Shown piece by piece: positions 63,163 through 64,000 of a stretch of DNA of 64,000 nt (the first letter of the stretch is position 1; every line of letters begins with the position of its first letter). The position numbers and the translations under genes were made by a program. Source of the DNA: Polaromonas sp. (GTDB taxonomy: Bacteria; Pseudomonadota; Gammaproteobacteria; Burkholderiales; Burkholderiaceae_C); assembly GCF_010365105.1 (NCBI RefSeq), contig NZ_JAAFGZ010000002.1, positions 62,001-126,000 on the forward strand, in the 5' to 3' direction. The notes beneath the pieces were generated by a model, which was not told where the DNA came from, did no database searches, and saw only the letters and a program-made list of their open reading frames with translations.

Positions 63163-63339
63163 ATGTTCCGCATTCTTTCCAAAATCGCCGGCTTCATGTC
63201 TTCCCGCAACGCCGTGGCGCCCGCCGGCGGGGTCGCGCACCAGTTGATGGAACGCGCCGACGCCGGTGCAGGACGCGACCCGCGCCAGGCGCTGGAGTTG
63301 CGCCGTGCAGCCCGCGCCTTCCTGAGCGTCATTCGCTGA
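63163..63339 (+). CDS. Possible 58-residue basic small protein (below the ORF-track cutoff)
   Basis: Reading from ATG 63163 gives 58 residues (MFRILSKIAGFMSSRNAVAP...), rich in Arg and Ala with a helical end (ALELRRAARAFLSVIR). No strong ribosome site is visible, but the codon style (GC-rich third positions) fits the chromosome. It lies between divergent and convergent genes. Function unknown. Confidence 0.45.
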   Translation: MFRILSKIAGFMSSRNAVAPAGGVAHQLMERADAGAGRDPRQALELRRAARAFLSVIR

Positions 63340-63375
63340 GCGCCTGCGCCCGCGCAAAAACAAAGGCGGTCTTTC

Positions 63376-64000
63376 TCAGACCGTGAAGGCCTTTTCAGCC
63401 GCCCGCAACACGGCGCGCCGCAGCCAGGCATGTGCGCCGAGCCGGTCCGAGCGCCGGTGCCACAACGCGTCCACATGCACCGGCGAGACGGCAAACGGCA
63501 GGGGCTGCAGCGCCAGTTGCCGGGCAATGCCGGTGACGCGCACGAAATGTCGCGGCAGCACCGTCAGCAGGTTGGAGTGGGCGACCACCCGGCCGGCAGT
63601 AAAGAACTGGTTCACTGTCAGCACCACCCGCCGTTCCCGGCCCAGCGCGGCCAGCGACTCGTCGATAAACCCGTAAGGCCGGCCGGAAAAACTCACCAGC
63701 ATGTGGCGGGCCGCGCAAAAGTCGTCCAGACTCAGCCGCCCGCCGGCCAGCGGATGGTCCTTGCGCATCACGCAGACATATTCGCCGTCATACAGCCGCT
63801 GGAAAAAAAATGGCATCGCCTCGCCGTTTTGTGCCTTGGCCGTCAGGTCGGGCAGCACCGACGGGAAATGCCCCACCGCAAGATCGCAGGCCTGGCTGTC
63901 CAGCAACTGCCGGGGGTCGCGCGTGGTCAGGGGAATGACCCGCAGGCTGACACCCGGCGCTTCCTGCTCCAGGATGTCACTCAGGCCCGGTATCAGTTCG
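63376..64000 (-). CDS. LysR-family transcriptional regulator, 5' part outside the window
   Basis: The reading frame stays open to the window edge, so the track start at 63906 is internal. About 208 residues of the effector-binding domain are seen (for example SQACDLAVGHFPSVLPDL and DEYVCVMRKDHPLAGG-like YVCVMRKDHPLAGG). The N-terminal HTH would lie beyond 64000. The target is unknown. Confidence 0.82.
   Translation of the reverse strand, partial: ELIPGLSDILEQEAPGVSLRVIPLTTRDPRQLLDSQACDLAVGHFPSVLPDLTAKAQNGEAMPFFFQRLYDGEYVCVMRKDHPLAGGRLSLDDFCAARHMLVSFSGRPYGFIDESLAALGRERRVVLTVNQFFTAGRVVAHSNLLTVLPRHFVRVTGIARQLALQPLPFAVSPVHVDALWHRRSDRLGAHAWLRRAVLRAAEKAFTV

Noticed and set aside
1-64000. tRNA, rRNA or CRISPR loci and complete insertion sequences
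   Set aside because: None recognised on reading; short or degraded examples could be missed without a search tool.

Overview
The window is high-GC, densely coded DNA that most resembles a Burkholderiales/Comamonadaceae chromosome. Polaromonas or a near relative is my best guess. That rests on protein content (form I cox cluster with an RcoM regulator, DadA, RND/ABC and LivK-type genes) and on about eight copies of a short dispersed repeat of the kind I associate with this group; I could not run a search.

Layout. 0.2-7 kb: two small stress/envelope proteins, an L,D-transpeptidase-like protein, a CHASE3 hybrid kinase and an FAD-linked oxidase. 7-18.5 kb: a complete aerobic CO-oxidation locus. 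On the minus strand it reads rcoM > coxM > coxS > coxL > coxG > coxD > coxE > mocA-like > 2OG-Fe(II)-oxygenase-like. Divergently it reads a membrane protein > XdhC/CoxI-type insertase > PduO adenosyltransferase. The large subunit carries a SYRCSFR active-site loop (form I) and the regulator keeps all three heme ligands known from RcoM. 18.6-24.3 kb: CoA-transferase, thioesterase, AsmA-like protein, coiled-coil protein and uracil/xanthine permease.

24.4-37.3 kb is a disturbed accessory region. It begins with a heme-oxygenase-like iron enzyme gene broken by several frameshifts. Next come the adaptor and permease of a tripartite ABC exporter whose ATPase lies 8 kb away. Between them sit an osmoprotectant ABC operon (SBP-permease-ATPase-permease), gene-poor DNA with an 8-bp tandem repeat, two hypothetical genes, a PAP2 phosphatase, and a 240-bp scar that fuses the start of an ATPase gene to the end of a permease gene.

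37.6-64 kb: a DUF883-like protein, a Cys-rich copper-storage-type protein, GMC oxidoreductase, acetoacetyl-CoA synthetase, CYTH-CHAD protein, DUF305 protein, a DMT transporter with a His-rich tail, a decayed NAD(P)HX dehydratase remnant, a histidine phosphatase, a PAS hybrid kinase, a second DMT transporter, flavin reductase, dadA with a divergent argP-like regulator, an orphan LivK-type binding protein followed by a 1349-residue sensor kinase, UspA, a phosphoesterase, a 58-residue ORF and the 3' part of a LysR gene cut by the window edge.

How it fits together: the cox genes form one translationally coupled CO-oxidation unit (structural, maturation, cofactor and regulation). Three multi-domain sensor kinases without adjacent response-regulator genes suggest heavy environmental sensing. 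The strongest unexpected signals are the rcoM-cox pairing with a coupled oxygenase gene, a dispersed repeat inserted in the same reading frame in two unrelated enzymes, and the recombination scar plus pseudogenes around the osmoprotectant operon.
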